This document shows, in pieces, positions 36,340-49,333 of a stretch of 64,000 nucleotides of DNA. The stretch is from Sapria himalayana (taxonomy: Eukaryota > Streptophyta > Magnoliopsida > Malpighiales > Rafflesiaceae). The number at the start of each line of letters is the position of its first letter. The first letter of the stretch is position 1. The notes under the pieces are model-generated. The model worked only from the letters and a program-made list of their open reading frames with translations, did not search any database and was not told the DNA's origin. Position numbers and translations under genes: made by a program. The stretch lies in the NCBI GenBank assembly GCA_029783825.1, contig JAREIK010012371.1:1-64000 (forward strand). The letters are read 5' to 3'.

Positions 36340-37998
36340 GGATTAATTAATTTGGATAGAATAGGTTATCCATATATTAGAATAAATAAGAGGTAAAATT
36401 TTAAGGCTTAACTAAATAAGGTTTGAACTAGGTGGAGACATCAATTACCTGAGGGGAGTGGTAGTATTATGGTAATAAAACTTAACTTGCACTGGATTAT
36501 TATATATTACTCCCCGGTCCTGAGGGGAGGCTAATGTACCGCTATATCTTATGTGGTTATAGAATTGCAGTTTATAGAATTCTGTTATGTGGTCTTGGTG
36601 TCATGTGCTGCTAGTATATGCTCTTATAGAATTGTAGTTTATATTTCAGGTTGGATTATTATATGCTTATTATAGAATTCCAGTGTGCTACTAATATACC
36701 TACAAGGATTAGTGTTGTCATGTGCTGTAGTTTATATTTCATGTTGGATATATGTTGTATATAGAATTGCAGTGTGTGTGTAATTTAGTGCTGCAATGTG
36801 CTATTCTAGCAGACATTACCCCGGTCCTGAGGGGAGGTATTGGCAGTATTATGGTAATGAAGAGTATTCCTTTTTGAAATTAAACATTGCTTCCCAGCTC
36901 TGAGGGGAGAATAACAGCATGCTGACTTTTATATTACAAGTTTGTGATGTGTTATGTTCAGAATTGCAGGTTTTGTTATATGTTCTTGATACAAAATAGC
37001 TGTTGGTGTGGCTGTTATGTTTATGGAGTTGAATCTTAGAAAAGCAGATGTCTAAGCTTTTAGAATAGTGGACCGGATAAACACGAAGTTCTCTGGCTGG
37101 AGGGGGTAGTATCTTATATCATTCTATATGCTTTTATAGAATTGCAGTTTATATTACATGTTCGATATGCTTGTTATAGAATTGTAGTGTGTTGCTAGTA
37201 TACTTACAAGGATCATGTGCTGCAATTTATATTTCATTTGCTGTACATAGAATTGCAATGTGTGTGTTGTTCAGTGCTGCTATTGGCAGATATTTCCCCG
37301 GTCCCGAGGGGAGGTATTGGAAGTATTATGTTTTGTGTTGTGTTATGTTAAGAATTGTAGGTTATGTTATATGTTCTTGATGCATAGTAGCTATTGGTGT
37401 GGCTGTTATGTTTCTGGAGTTGAATTTTAGATAAAAGTAGATGTCCAAGCTTGCAGAATAGCAAACTGGATAAACTTGAAGTTCGCTGGCTGGAGAGATT
37501 ATTTGGAATAGTTGGTTTAAATAGCAGAGATATAATACATTGAAGAAAAGCCCTCGTGGAGTTGGAGATAACCCAAAGAAGGGCCAGGCATTGGATCTTT
37601 TGAAGCTTAGGAGCGATGAGAAAACACTCTTTTATTTTGGTTCTCTCATGGCAGCATGAGATACGGAGAAAGAGGGGCAGTTTATGAAAGCTTGAGAAAG
37701 ATGCAAAACTCGGGAATGAGTCGGGAAGAAATTCAAAGGATCACAATAATAAAGAATATTTAACGTAGGACAAAGCTGGAATAAGAATTATTTCAGTTCA
37801 GAAGCAGGGATAAACGTGACAAAAAAGAAAGAAAAATGAAGGATGCTGTAATTGAAATCAAAAGAAGTCTGAAACTCAATATTTATTGTTTTTAAGTTTA
37901 TGAGTAGAAAGGGTGTAAGAGGGCTAAGGGTAGATGTAGGTTGTAAAAATGGCATTCCTCCGCCAAAAAAGAGGGCTATTAATAACCTTTAAAAAAAT
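36340..37998 (+). repeat. LINE 3' UTR made of two diverged tandem copies of a ~0.4-0.5 kb unit
   Basis: The words TATAGAATTGCAGTTTATAT, GTGCTGCAATGTGC, GGTGTGGCTGTTATGTTT and AAGTTC(T/G)CTGGCTGGAG occur twice in the same order: about 36,620-37,105 and about 37,125-37,500, spacing 477 bp early and 391 bp late. Five copies of a CCCCGGTCCTGAGGGGAGG-like motif lie at 36,448, 36,512, 36,819, 36,891 and 37,296, most followed by a (T)GGCAGTATTATGGTAAT-like phrase. From about 37,500 to the A-tail the sequence is unique and purine-rich. No coding sequence is seen. Confidence 0.82.
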
Positions 37999-38555
37999 TG
38001 ATAGATAGATAGAGATATAGATATAAAGATACACATATTTATAGATATATTGATAAACAAATAAATAGATAGATTGGTAGAAATATTGATAGATAGTTGA
38101 CAGATAGATTGACAGACAGATTGATAGATAGATTAATATAAAGATTCATAGATTGATTAATAGTTTGATTGATAAATAGATAGATAGACAGATAGATAGA
38201 TAGACAGATAGACAGATAGATAGACAGACAGACAGATAGATAGATAAGTCAATTTTTAGATAGAAAGATAGATTGTTTGATTGATTAATAGATAGATAGA
38301 AAGATAGATTGTTTGATTCATTAATAGAAAAAAAGTTAAATAGACCAATTGATAAATTAATTGAAAGCCAGATAGATAGACAAATAGACTAATAGATAGA
38401 CTAATAAATAGATAAATAGATAGATAGATAAATAGATAGACAATTAGATATAAAGATAAATAGAAAGAAAGAAATAAAGAAATATAGATATATAGATAAA
38501 TAAATAGATAGATAGTTAGACAAACAAATAGATAGATCAATAGACAAATCAATGG

Positions 38556-38560
<5 letters not shown>

Positions 38561-38646
<86 letters not shown>
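38561..38646. repeat. (TA)43 microsatellite
   Basis: 86 bp of uninterrupted TA dinucleotide in the GATA array, by far the longest pure dinucleotide run here. Confidence 0.97.
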
Positions 38647-38648
<2 letters not shown>

Positions 38649-40020
38649 TTAATATATAGATAGATAAATAGTCAGATTAATAATTAGATTGAAAGATAGA
38701 TTTAAAGATTAAATGATAGAGAGATCGATAGTTAGATTGATAAACAAATTAATAGATAGATTGGTAAACAATTTGAGGGATAGATTGATAAATAGATTTA
38801 TAGATAGATAGATATACATATATATAGTCATTTAGATAGATTGAGAGATATACAAATAGATAAAAAATTGAAAGATAGATATACGGATAAATAGACAGAT
38901 AGATATTCATATAGTTAGATAAATTAAAAGAAAGATTGAATTATTAATAAATAGATAGATATATAGACAAATAGATAGATAGATAGACAGATAGAAACAT
39001 AGATAGATAGATAGACAGATAGATATACAAATTTATAAAAGATAGACAAATAGATAGATAGACAAATATATTGACAGATAGAAAGATAGATAAATAGATT
39101 GATAGACAAATAGATAGATAGACAAATAGATAAACATATAGATAGACACATATACACACAAATAGACAGATAGATAGACTGACAGATAGATAAATAGATT
39201 GTTAAACAAATAAATAAACTCATAGATATATAGATAGATAGACAGATAAAGAGAGACAAATAGATATTAAAATATATAAAAAGATAAACAGATAGTTTGA
39301 TAGATAGATGGATAGATAGACCGATAAATAGATAAATAGATAGATAGATAGATAGTCAGAGAGAAAGATAGACAAACATATAGACAAACAAAAAGATAGA
39401 CATATAAACAAAAAGATAGATAGACAGATAGATAAATAGATAAATAGATAAATAGATAAATAGAAAGATATACAGGTAGATAGACATTTAGATAGAAAGA
39501 TATAAAAACAGATATATAGATAGATTCATTGATAGATAGACATATAGATAAATAGATAGATAGATATATAGAGAGACATATAGAGAGACATATATACAAA
39601 CTTATAGAAAAACACATAGAAAATAGATATATTGATATTTATATAGACAAATTGACATATAGATAAACAGAAAGTTAAATAGACAAATAAATAGACAAAT
39701 AGATAGTCAGATAGACAAACAAAGATATATATAGATATATAGATAGATAAATAGATAGATAGACAAATAGATAGGTTGATAGATAGTTTGACAAATAGGC
39801 TGACATATAGAAAGATAAATAAATAGACAGAAAAACTAATTGATAGACATTCAAATAGAAAGACAGATTGATTGATTAATTGATAGATAGATAGATAGAT
39901 AAATAGATATACATATAGATAGAAAGATTGATAGATAGATTTATATACAGATTGCTTGACATATTTATAGACATTTTGATAGATAGATAGATAAATAGAT
40001 AGATTGATCGATAGATAAAG

Positions 40021-40022
<2 letters not shown>

Positions 40023-40065
<43 letters not shown>
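40023..40065. repeat. (AC)21 microsatellite
   Basis: Pure AC run of 43 bp inside the GATA array. Confidence 0.96.
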
Positions 40066-40069
<4 letters not shown>

Positions 40070-41804
40070 TATTGATTGATAGATGGATAAAAAAATTAAT
40101 AGATTGATTGGTAGAAAGATTGATAGATAGATTGATAGATAGAATGATAGATAGATTAATAGAGAGATTCATAAATTGATTGATAGATTGAATTATAGAC
40201 AAATTGAAAGACAAATAGATAGATAGATTGATAGACAAATATATAAATAAATAGATAGATAGATAGAAAAAATTTAGATAGATATATAAATAAACATCTA
40301 GATAAATAGATGGATAGATAAAAAAACATATAGATAGATAGATAGACAGATACATAGATAGAAAGTTTGATAAATTATTAGAAAAATAAATAGAAAAATA
40401 GATAGATAGATGGACAGATAGATAGACAAATAAATAGATAGAAAGATAGATAAATATATAGACAAATAAATGAACATATTGATAGATAGATAGAGAGAGA
40501 GATAGACAAATAGATAAATAGTTAGATAGAGAGATAGTGAGATATGCACACACACAAACATAGACAGATAGACAGAAAGATAGATAGAACGATAGACATA
40601 TATATAGATAGAATGATAGAATCATAGATCATTAGATAGAAAGATATATAGATAGATAGACAAATAGATAGACAAATACTCTTATAGATAGATTGATAGT
40701 CATATTGATAGATAGATTGAAAGAGAAATAAACAGACATATATATAGAAAGTTTGATAGTTAGATACATAGACAGATAGATAAACATATAAATATATAGA
40801 AAGATATAACAATAGAATATTAGATAGATAAATAGTCATATAGATAGACATAAAGGTAGATAGCTAGATAAACTAATAGATTGACATATTGATCGTCAAA
40901 AATATATACAGATAAATAGGTAGGTAAATATATAATACATAGATAAACAAATAGATAGACGAATAGATAGACATATATTTGACAGATATATATATATAGA
41001 TAAATAAATAGGTAGACAAATATATAGACATATAGAATGAAAAATAATTAAAAAAAAAGATATGTTGATAGATATATAAATAGATACATATAAAGATAGA
41101 CATATATATAGATAGATAGTTATTCAATTAGATAAGACAGATAGATTGACATATAGATTGATAGATAGATAGACAGATAGAAAAATAGATAGATAGATAG
41201 ATAGACAGAAAAAAAGTTAATTATATAGATAGATAGATGACTGATAGATAGACATTTAGAAAGTTAATTATATTGATAGATAGATAGACACATAGATAGA
41301 TATATAGATAAATAAATAGATAGATAAATAGATATACAAATAGATAGATAGATACATAGATAGACATATAGATAGATAGATTGATAGAATTTAGATAGAC
41401 AAATATATAGACTAAAGATATATAGATAGAAATATAGTTAGACAGAAAGATAGACTGATTGATAGACAGACAGACAGATATATAGATAGATAGATAAACA
41501 ATAAAACAGATAGAAAGACATATAGATAGACAGACAGATATATATATATATATATAAAAGAAGGTAGATAGATAAATAGATAGATAGATTGATAGACAAA
41601 TTTATATACAATTAATAATAGAAGATTGATAGATAGATTAAAAGATACATTGATAGATAGATTAAATGTAAGATAGATAGACAGATTGATATAAATATTG
41701 ATAGAAAGGTATAGAGATAAATAGATAGATAGATAGATAGGCAAATTATTAGATAGATAGACAAATTGATAAGCAGATGGATAGATAGGTAGATAAATAA
41801 ATAG

Positions 41805-41849
<45 letters not shown>

Positions 41850-42666
41850 TAAATAGATAGATAGATCGACAAATAGATAGATAGACAGATAGATAGATAA
41901 ATAGATAGATAGGTAGTTATATAGATTGTAAATAGACATATAGAAATAAAAATATATTGACATATAGATAGATAGATAGATAGATAGACACAAACAGACA
42001 GATAGATAGACCAAAAGATTGACAAATAGATATAGACAGATAGAGAGATAGATAGATAGACATATAGATAAATCCACAAAATGATAGACAGATATAGATA
42101 GATAGATAGATAGATATACTTATAGTTAGATGGATAGTGAGTTGGATAGATAGATAGATAGACAGATAGATAGACAGATAGATAGACAGATAGATATATG
42201 GATAGATAGATAGTCAAATAGATAAATAGATAGGCAGATAGATAGTCTAATAGATACACAAATAGATAGAGAAATATTTATTCAGATAGATATATAGATA
42301 TATTGATAAATAGATTGATTGATTGATAGAAAAATAGAAAGATTGATAGACATATAGGTAGATAGATAGATAGATAGATTGATTTATACACATATGGATA
42401 GATCGATCAATAGATAGATAGAAAGATAGTTAGATTGATAGATATACAAATAAATAGACATATTTATAGATTGATCGATAGACAGATATTAAGAATGATA
42501 GATAAACTAATAGATAGATAGATAGACAAATAGAAAGAGAGATTGATAGATAGATAGATAGTTACATAGATATGCAAATAATTAAACAGATAGATATATA
42601 GATATATAATCATATTGATTTTTCAAATAGATTTATAGATAGTTAGACATAGATATACACATTAAT

Positions 42667-43130
42667 AACTACAAAAAATATCTATTTAGCTAAAAAAATT
42701 TAACTAGGCATAAATTTCATAGATAAATTAGCTAGGGATTAGCTAAGGTATAACAACGGATTTTTGATTTTACTATAAATTAAATTTTTTTGATGGATTA
42801 GTGATGAAAATGTTTGAATAAAAATCTTCCATCACTAAAATTATCATAGATATTCGCTCAAATAAAAGAAGGAAATTTAGTGATGGAATTAGAGCTAAAA
42901 TATCCCTAGCTAATTAGAACGAGACAAAACCCATCACTAAATAATTATCTAAATTTATTTTTTTATGATTTTATGTATAATTGAAAGCGATTATTCCTTA
43001 AATATTTATTTTCTCAAAATATATGCATTTAGTTAGGGATTTTTCCCTATCTATTTGGGTTACTGATAATTTCCATCACTAATCTTTAATGATTTAATTT
43101 TTTAAGCATTATTTATTTTAATATTTTATC
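42667..43130. repeat. 5' terminus and subterminal repeats of CACTA element 2
   Basis: Mutated TIR at 42,667-42,683, then AAATTAGCTAGGGATTAGC, CCATCACTAAA and CCCTAGCTAATTAG words as in the other two elements. Confidence 0.75.
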
Positions 43131-45070
43131 TAATTTTCTATATTAAAGGTATGTCATGGTCTATAGATGAGCAATCCTTGAAAGACACAATCTCTTCATA
43201 TAATAATAGAAATATATATTATAAATTAAAATTTTAATAAATATATAAATACGACTAAAAATTTATTTTAAATTAGACTAAAATAACTATTTTTTTATAA
43301 TAAATTAATTAAAAATTATACAAAATTTTTTTTTGAAATTTTTATTTATGATATTTAAATATTTGTATTTAAAAACATTATATAATTTATTATATAATTA
43401 TAATAATTTTTTAAATATTTTAATTAATAAATAAACATAAATAAAAATAACTGCTAATAAAAAGTTAAAATAAACATTTATTTGATTAAATATAAAAATT
43501 TATAAAAATATATGAATTAATGAATAAACAAGTAAACATTTATATTATTAAAGCTAAAAATTTTTTTTAATGATTATAAGAATCTTTTAAAAATATAATG
43601 ACTAAAATATTTGAAATTTTTGAATAATAAAAAAAATTCAAATTTTTCATAAAATTAAAAAAAAATAAGTTGATATTTAAAGATTAATACATATATGCTT
43701 TAATTACATCAAAAAAATTTTGATGATCTAAAAAATAAATATCTCGGTGTGTTTATTAAATCAACACTCAAATTATTCAAATTTATAATGACTAAAAGAT
43801 ACAAATTTTATGCATTTATAATTATTCCTATTATATTAATAAAAAAAATTGAATTCTTATAAATTTATAACCATTATATATATATGAAATACTTTATTAT
43901 TATATATTATTATTTTATTTATTAATGAAATAATATCAATTATGGTTAAATAAAAATCTATTTCATTTTTTTTATTTAAATTATTTATTTTTTATAATTT
44001 TAGTTTACTTTTATATTTTTGATCATTGTTTTCTATTTATTTAAATCCAATTTAGTATTTATAGTTTCCTTGTCAAAAAATGATAAGGCATTAAGAACTT
44101 ATCATTTTTTCTATATTTCAATGACGAAGAGAGGAGAAGCAAAACGAGACTAAGGGAGCAACCTACAAAATCTATCTCTTATTGTTACCAGGTAATATTA
44201 TCATATCTCTTCTCCTTTGGAATTCTCTATATATATATATATATATATATATCTATCTCTATCAATTTAATTACCATTGGAAGATTTTGGTTGTTATAGA
44301 ATATTCGGGTTTGATTTTTTTTCTCCCAAATTTCCTTCTTTTTTCTTCTATTTTAATATCACTTATATGATTTTTACTCTACACTAGTAATTAAACAATA
44401 AATTGTCAGTCTACACTTTGTTCTCTTACTATTTAAATTTTTAGGGTTTTAAATATTTCAAATACAAATTGTTTGCATATTGTTTTCTGCTTTTGTACCT
44501 TAAAAAAATTATTTTTAATGTTTTTTACTTCTGTAACTTAAGAAAAAACAAACTTAATGTTTATCAGTTATATTTTTGTTGTCTCCAAAAATATTATAAA
44601 TAGATAATATTATATATAAACTTTTATACTTTTATATAATCGTATGACATAATATATAAATGTCTATACTTTAATATATATAAACATATTACATTATATA
44701 TAAACACCAATATGTTTATATAAACTTATAATGTTATATATAAATATTTATACATATGTATTAATGTTTATAAATATCTATACAACATTTACATAAAACT
44801 ATCTATTTATATAATTTTATATATAACAATTATATAACATATAAAATGTTTATACATTTTTGTAAATATTTATTAACATTTTAATTTTTATATAAATATA
44901 TAATATTTATAATGTTTATATAAATGTGATATATATATTATATAAAATTTATAAAAGTGTTACATATATTTAATTATATATAAATACCATTTATAAAAAT
45001 ATTTAAGAACAAATATTATATTTAAACACTTGTATAATTATATAATCAAATACCATTATATATAAAAGTA
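43130..45070. other. AT-rich 5' region of element 2, including conserved leader exon
   Basis: Collinear with 12,660-14,900. The conserved block ATGTCATGGTCTATAGATGA is at 43,150-43,200. The leader-exon counterpart is 44,085-44,191 with donor CAG|GTAATA at 44,192. A TA run at 44,229-44,251 sits just downstream. No coding frame is conserved with element 1. Confidence 0.6.
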
Positions 45071-46370
45071 TTTATATCTATATTAATTATTATGTAAACT
45101 AATTTTATAACTATATGTATTACTAGACAAAACTATTTTTTTAACTATATAATAATTTATAACTATATGTATAATTCAATATAACTATATTTCTAACAAA
45201 ATATACTATATGTATAATAATATATAACTATATATAATTGTATTTTACTAAATGTATAACTATAAAAATGTTATATATAATTATATCTTTAACTACATAT
45301 ACATATATATCTACATGTGAATAACTATATATAAATATTTGTATAACTATGTAACACTCTATATAATTAAATATAACTATATTTGTAACTATGTATACAT
45401 ATATGTATTCATATAATTAAATCTATATATTTGTTTATAATGTAGTATACATTTATGTATAACTACTTATAACTACTTGTATGAATATATCTATATATAT
45501 CTATATGTTTAACTATATATGAATCTATTTTTAACTATATATACTATAATTATAATAACATATAACGATAAATAATTGTCTTTGACTACCTGTATAACTA
45601 TAAAAACATTTTACCTGTATAACTATATATGAATCTATTTAAATATATAATTAACAATATATATTTAATATACATTTTAATATATTTGTATATAAAAATG
45701 TATTTTACTATATCTATACCTATAAATAATTATATGTGCGCATATATAAATTTATATAAAAATATATATATATCTACATGTAAAAATATAAGTATAACTG
45801 TATGTGTAACTATATGTATAACAACATGTAACTATATTTATAATTACTATATAACAACATACAACATTATGTTTAACTACATGTGTATAACTATATATAA
45901 ATATTTGTATAACTATGTTACACTCTATATAATTAAATATAACTATATTTGTAACTATGTATACATATATGTAAATCTATATATTTGGTTATAACTTTGT
46001 ATATATTTATGTATAACTACATATAACTACTTGTATGAATATATCTATATATAACTATATGTTTAACTATTTATAACTACATATACTAGTTATATAATAA
46101 CATATAATTATAAATGGGATATTAATAATTTGTTGCACTAACTTGAAATTAAATGACAAAAGATATAATATCAACAATATCTAAGCACATAGCATTGGTT
46201 CGATATAGCATATTGTTGAAATAAGTGTCGTACTCTTACCTAATCCCACCCCTTGGGCCTCTAGCTCATATATGAACTTATGTATGACAAAAGATGTAAT
46301 ATATGATAGGTTTGTATAGAAGAAATATGTTAGTTCTTTTTTGTATTTCCTTATTCTAACACTACATTCT
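45070..46370. repeat. ATATAACTA-type low-complexity region with a 566-bp duplication
   Basis: Dense irregular repeats of ATATAACTATATGTATAACT. A segment of about 225 bp beginning ATAACTATATATAAATATTT at 45,321 recurs at 45,887, including TATGTAACACTCTATATAAT, a phrase too specific for chance. 46,110-46,360 is unique and unassigned. The open frame through 45,629-45,994 is a by-product of the repeat. Confidence 0.7.
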
Positions 46371-47090
46371 CTATGTGTCTCTCTCTCCCTCTATCATTCT
46401 TTCTGTGTCACTCTCTCTACCTCTTTTTCTTTGTGTCACACACACACACACACAGTCTCTCTCTTGCTATTTTCTTTCTTGCAGTATTTCTTTTTTGCTT
46501 TGTCTTTTTCTCTTTCCGTCTCCCTCTATCTCTCTTTCTCCCTTCTCTCTCTCTCTCTCTCCCATCTCTCTCTCTCCCATCTCTCTCTCTCTCTCTCCCA
46601 TCTCTCTCTCTCTCTCCCCCTTTCTCTCTTTCTCTCTCTTCCTCATTTCTCTCTCTTTCTCTCCCTCCTTTCTCTTTCTCAACAAAGAAGTACAGACATA
46701 TCTATTGTACCAACATTCCAAGAAGATGACATAAATAATATTGAGCATGTGCATGTAGATGGTGATCTAGTAAATATATGTGACTCAAATGGTGCCCTAA
46801 TAGAAATTGGTGATGATCAATTTCTATCAGAAGATGAGTTGGAACTTCTCTCTCTCTCTCTCCCATCTCTCTCTCCCTCCCTCCCATCTCTCTCTCTCTC
46901 CCCCTTTCTCTCTTTCTCTCTCTTCCTCATTTCTCTCTCTCTCTCTCCCTCCTTTCTCTTTCTCAACAAAGAAGTGCAGACATATCTATCGCACCAACAT
47001 TCCAAGAAAATGACATAATTAATACTGAGCATGTGCATGTAGATGGTGATCTAGTAAATATATGTGACTCAAATGGTGGCCTAATAGAAA
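46371..47090. repeat. CT-rich microsatellite that invaded and duplicated the tnpD 3' coding tail
   Basis: Pyrimidine repeat (CTCTCT with CCCAT, CTTT and CCTC interruptions, plus a CA run at 46,438-46,454). It is followed by CAACAAAGAAGT...GAGTTGGAACTT at 46,680-46,846, then more CT repeat, then a second copy of the coding tail starting 46,964. The spacing is 284 bp. The CT repeat abuts the coding tail at the same point in both copies, so microsatellite plus tail were duplicated as a unit. Confidence 0.85.
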
Positions 47091-47215
47091 TTGGTGATGA
47101 TCATTTCTATTAGAAGATGACTCAATTTCTATCAGAAGATCAATTGGTGATGATCAAAACTAGACGAAAAGTCAGAAGATCAATTAGAGAATGATAATTA
47201 TGCCGATAATTAAAT
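46680..47215 (+). pseudogene. tnpD 3' tail (end of DUF4216 region), duplicated, element 2
   Basis: The first copy encodes VPTFQEDDINNIEHVHVDGD, then a segment ending FLSEDELELL, aligning with LSFLEDDLNNIEHVLIDED of element 1 (20,050-20,110). The second copy (46,964-47,120) carries a changed start and an early break. A third partial repeat of the GATGATCA...TTTCTATCAGAAGAT phrase lies at 47,092-47,160. The rest of the transposase is absent from this element. Confidence 0.75.
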
Positions 47216-47349
47216 TGGTATAATTGTATTATAATATTAAACTATCATAAACTTTCTATATTTTGATGAAATATATTGGTGTGTTTTATTATAAAATGCA
47301 TGATTCTTCATCATATCTCTATTATTTGTTCTATGTTTTTATTTTTTGT

Positions 47350-48886
47350 ATAGTAGATGACATCTAAAGGATGTGGCCATGGTGGAGGTGGACAAGACGT
47401 ATAATGGACCAAATTTATATAGTATTTTATACCATGTTGCAAATTTATTACCATCTCATACCCACCATATCCAGACTTAAACATCACAAACATCATCTTC
47501 ATTTTTATCGCCATCACCATCATTGACACATTTACTATCACCATTATCAGATATAAGCCCACCACCCATTGTCCTTCCTGCAAACACTTTTGATCCATCA
47601 CCATCTCATACACTACATTTTACACCGATAGTTACCTCATTTATAAAATCATCGATGTCACCAAATGTTGTGCCTTCTTCTGCATTCAGTGTTACGTTAG
47701 TAATTGAGATTGTGGATGAGAGGTATAAGAAATATTTAAATATTACTAGAATAAAATATTATGATGATCCTGTTAATAATTTTTTTATATATAGTTATGA
47801 TTTGCTTTTTTTTCAATGTTATTTATTTATCCGTATAGTTTTATTCTATCTCTCAAGTGTTCGGCTATAATTACAAAGTCTTTCAAGAAAATTTTTGATT
47901 CTAAAACATTATCATTGAATAAAGTTTCTGAATCGACAAAAGAGTCCAATTTTAATGACTTTGAGTAAAAATAATGAAACAAAAGCATTGAAAATTAAGT
48001 ATCTACTTAGTTGACTATTATGTTGGTTTTTATTCAAGCAGCAAATAATTATGTCCTTGTTATTAATATAATTTTTTTTGTGATATTTCTATATATAGAA
48101 TAAGTGCACATGGACACTCAAATTTGATAGAAAGATAAAGTCATTATGAGAGAGCAAAACTACTGAATGCTATTCTGATTATGCCCATAAATTGAAGAAT
48201 ATAAAAGAAAGAGCTAAATTTTTATCCAAGTATGACTGGTTCGAGTGGCTTAAATATTGGGAGGAGCTAGATGTTAAAAAAAATCATAGATTACCAGCAA
48301 AAATTAATGAACTAGGGTAGCCGACTAGGTATAGGAATTTCTAGCCACACAATTGGGTCAAAGTCGAGCATTGAGCATGCTCGAGATTTAGTATACTTTT
48401 AAAATTTTTATTATTTATATATTTAGTGGTTGTCCTAATATTCTAAATAAATTTAATCAATGCATGGTTTTATTAATTTTGTTAAATTTTTTATCATTTG
48501 TTGTTTTATGACTTAATAAATACATACTCGAGGCTGGATAATTGAGTTGAGATCCTAGTTTTTATGAGATTTTCAGAAAGATGCATGTGAAAAAGAAAAT
48601 GGTCAGTTTGTTGACAGCATGTCTCAGATGATTGCTATAAGAATCTATTATATTAATAAAATATAATAGTACCACATTAAATTTTGAAAGTTGTTTGGAA
48701 TGCAAAATATAAACCAATTTTATGTATATCTATAATAGTATTTTTAACTATTTTATCACAAAAATTAATGGAGGAATGTGTGACAACTGCTTCTCAACAA
48801 GTTGAGGGTTCTATGGATCTTCAACAATTGACTATGATTCTATCTATTTAGAGACCATAAGAGGTCATAAGAAGCAGCGAGTGTAC
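47350..48886 (+). pseudogene. tnpA-like pseudogene of element 2, truncated
   Basis: A possible N-terminus reads MTSKGCGHGGGGQDV from ATG 47,356, then a stop. The Ser/Pro-rich part (47,523-47,730) ends VIEIVDERYKKYLNIT, matching element 1. Later blocks: SLWE-like segment and DWFEWLKYWEELDV (48,225-48,275), then FYEIFRKMHVKK (48,562-48,600) whose donor is mutated from GTAAGA to ATAAGA (48,638). The last exon starts LMEECVTTASQQVEGSMDL (48,768) and is cut after VYHAM-like codons near 48,886 by the hAT junction. Confidence 0.75.
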
Positions 48887-49333
48887 CATGCCATGTCTGG
48901 CCCATCATGGTTCTGTGAGGACAAGCCCGGTATGGGCCCCTGGCCCAAAATCCACCGGGTTCGGCCTAGTTCGGTCTAGTTCACGGCATGCCGAAACCCA
49001 AATTTTTTTAAAAAAGTATGGATTCACGGCATGCCTCCATGCCACCTTCACCCTTTAATGGCTCGACTAGCTTTGCCCATTGGGCATCGGCTCACCTTGA
49101 CCACACTCAGTGTGTGGTCACGTCTGACGTGCCCCTAAGCCAGGCCCTCATGCGGTGCTTGGCACGGCACGTGGCCCAAATTTCCTCGGCTAGGCTGGGC
49201 ACGACCGGTGCCGAGGGTGTGCCCGGCACGGGCCCATGCACATCATAGTAGCATGCCATGTCGGCCCAGGGACAGCCAAATCATGTTGTGCCTCATGCAG
49301 GACCGGGCCGGCCTAGCCTAATTGACACCTCTA
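48887..49333. mobile_element. GC-rich hAT element fragment with only one terminus
   Basis: A GC-rich block with GGCACGG and CGGCATGCC motifs ends ATTGACACCTCTA at 49,333, the same right terminus as the complete element at 5,803-6,267. The matching left terminus TAGAGGTGTCAA is absent: the block starts abruptly next to truncated CACTA element 2. No 8-bp target duplication can be found. To its right TATC repeats begin immediately. It therefore marks a deletion or rearrangement breakpoint. Confidence 0.82.

Larger units (their letters stand above)
30955..37998 (+). mobile_element. L1-type LINE retrotransposon, near full length, mutated (~7.0 kb)
   Basis: A complete plant L1-like layout: 5' UTR (30,955-31,062), ORF1 (31,063-32,505) with DUF4283 and a zinc knuckle, ORF2 (32,506-36,339) with endonuclease, reverse transcriptase, zf-RVT and RNase H, a long 3' UTR with internal repeats, and a short A-tail (CCTTTAAAAAAA at 37,987-37,998). 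GATA repeats of the same orientation flank both sides, so it landed inside a pre-existing array. Target-site duplications cannot be told apart from the array sequence. ORF1 and ORF2 are crippled by stops, and ORF2 also by frameshifts, so it is a dead copy. Neighbouring CACTA elements share its direction. Confidence 0.93.
37999..42666. repeat. GATA array, segment C
   Basis: GATA/GACA array in the same orientation as segments A and B, resuming directly after the LINE A-tail. It includes the longest TA run of the window (38,561-38,646) and AC runs at 40,023-40,065 and 41,807-41,839. It ends at the 5' terminus of CACTA element 2. No gene is seen. Confidence 0.94.
42667..48886 (+). mobile_element. 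CACTA (En/Spm) transposon, element 2, 3'-truncated
   Basis: Starts AACTACAAAAAATATCTATTTAGCT, a mutated form of the element 3 terminus CACTACAAGAAAATATCAAT. It is collinear with element 1 through the subterminal repeats, the leader exon (44,085-44,191) and the AT-rich intron to about 45,070. It then lacks the Transposase_21 and DUF4218 parts, resumes with the DUF4216 acidic tail (46,680) and continues through tnpA-like exons. Similarity to elements 1 and 3 stops at about 48,886 (shared phrase GACCATAAGAGGTCATAAGAAG then GAGTGTAC), where a hAT fragment begins. The 3' end of the element is missing. Confidence 0.86.

Noticed and set aside
45629..45994. 121-codon Ile/Tyr/Asn-rich frame
   Set aside because: By-product of ATATAACTA repeats.
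46341..47018. Ser/Leu-rich and Glu/Arg-rich open frames over the CT tract
   Set aside because: Microsatellite translation; only the short piece VPTFQEDDINNIEH... is genuinely conserved with element 1.
48887..49333. The hAT fragment as an inverted copy of the 5,803 junction
   Set aside because: The array sequence right of 49,333 does not match the reverse complement of the sequence left of 5,803, so this is a different insertion and not the inverted partner of the complete element.
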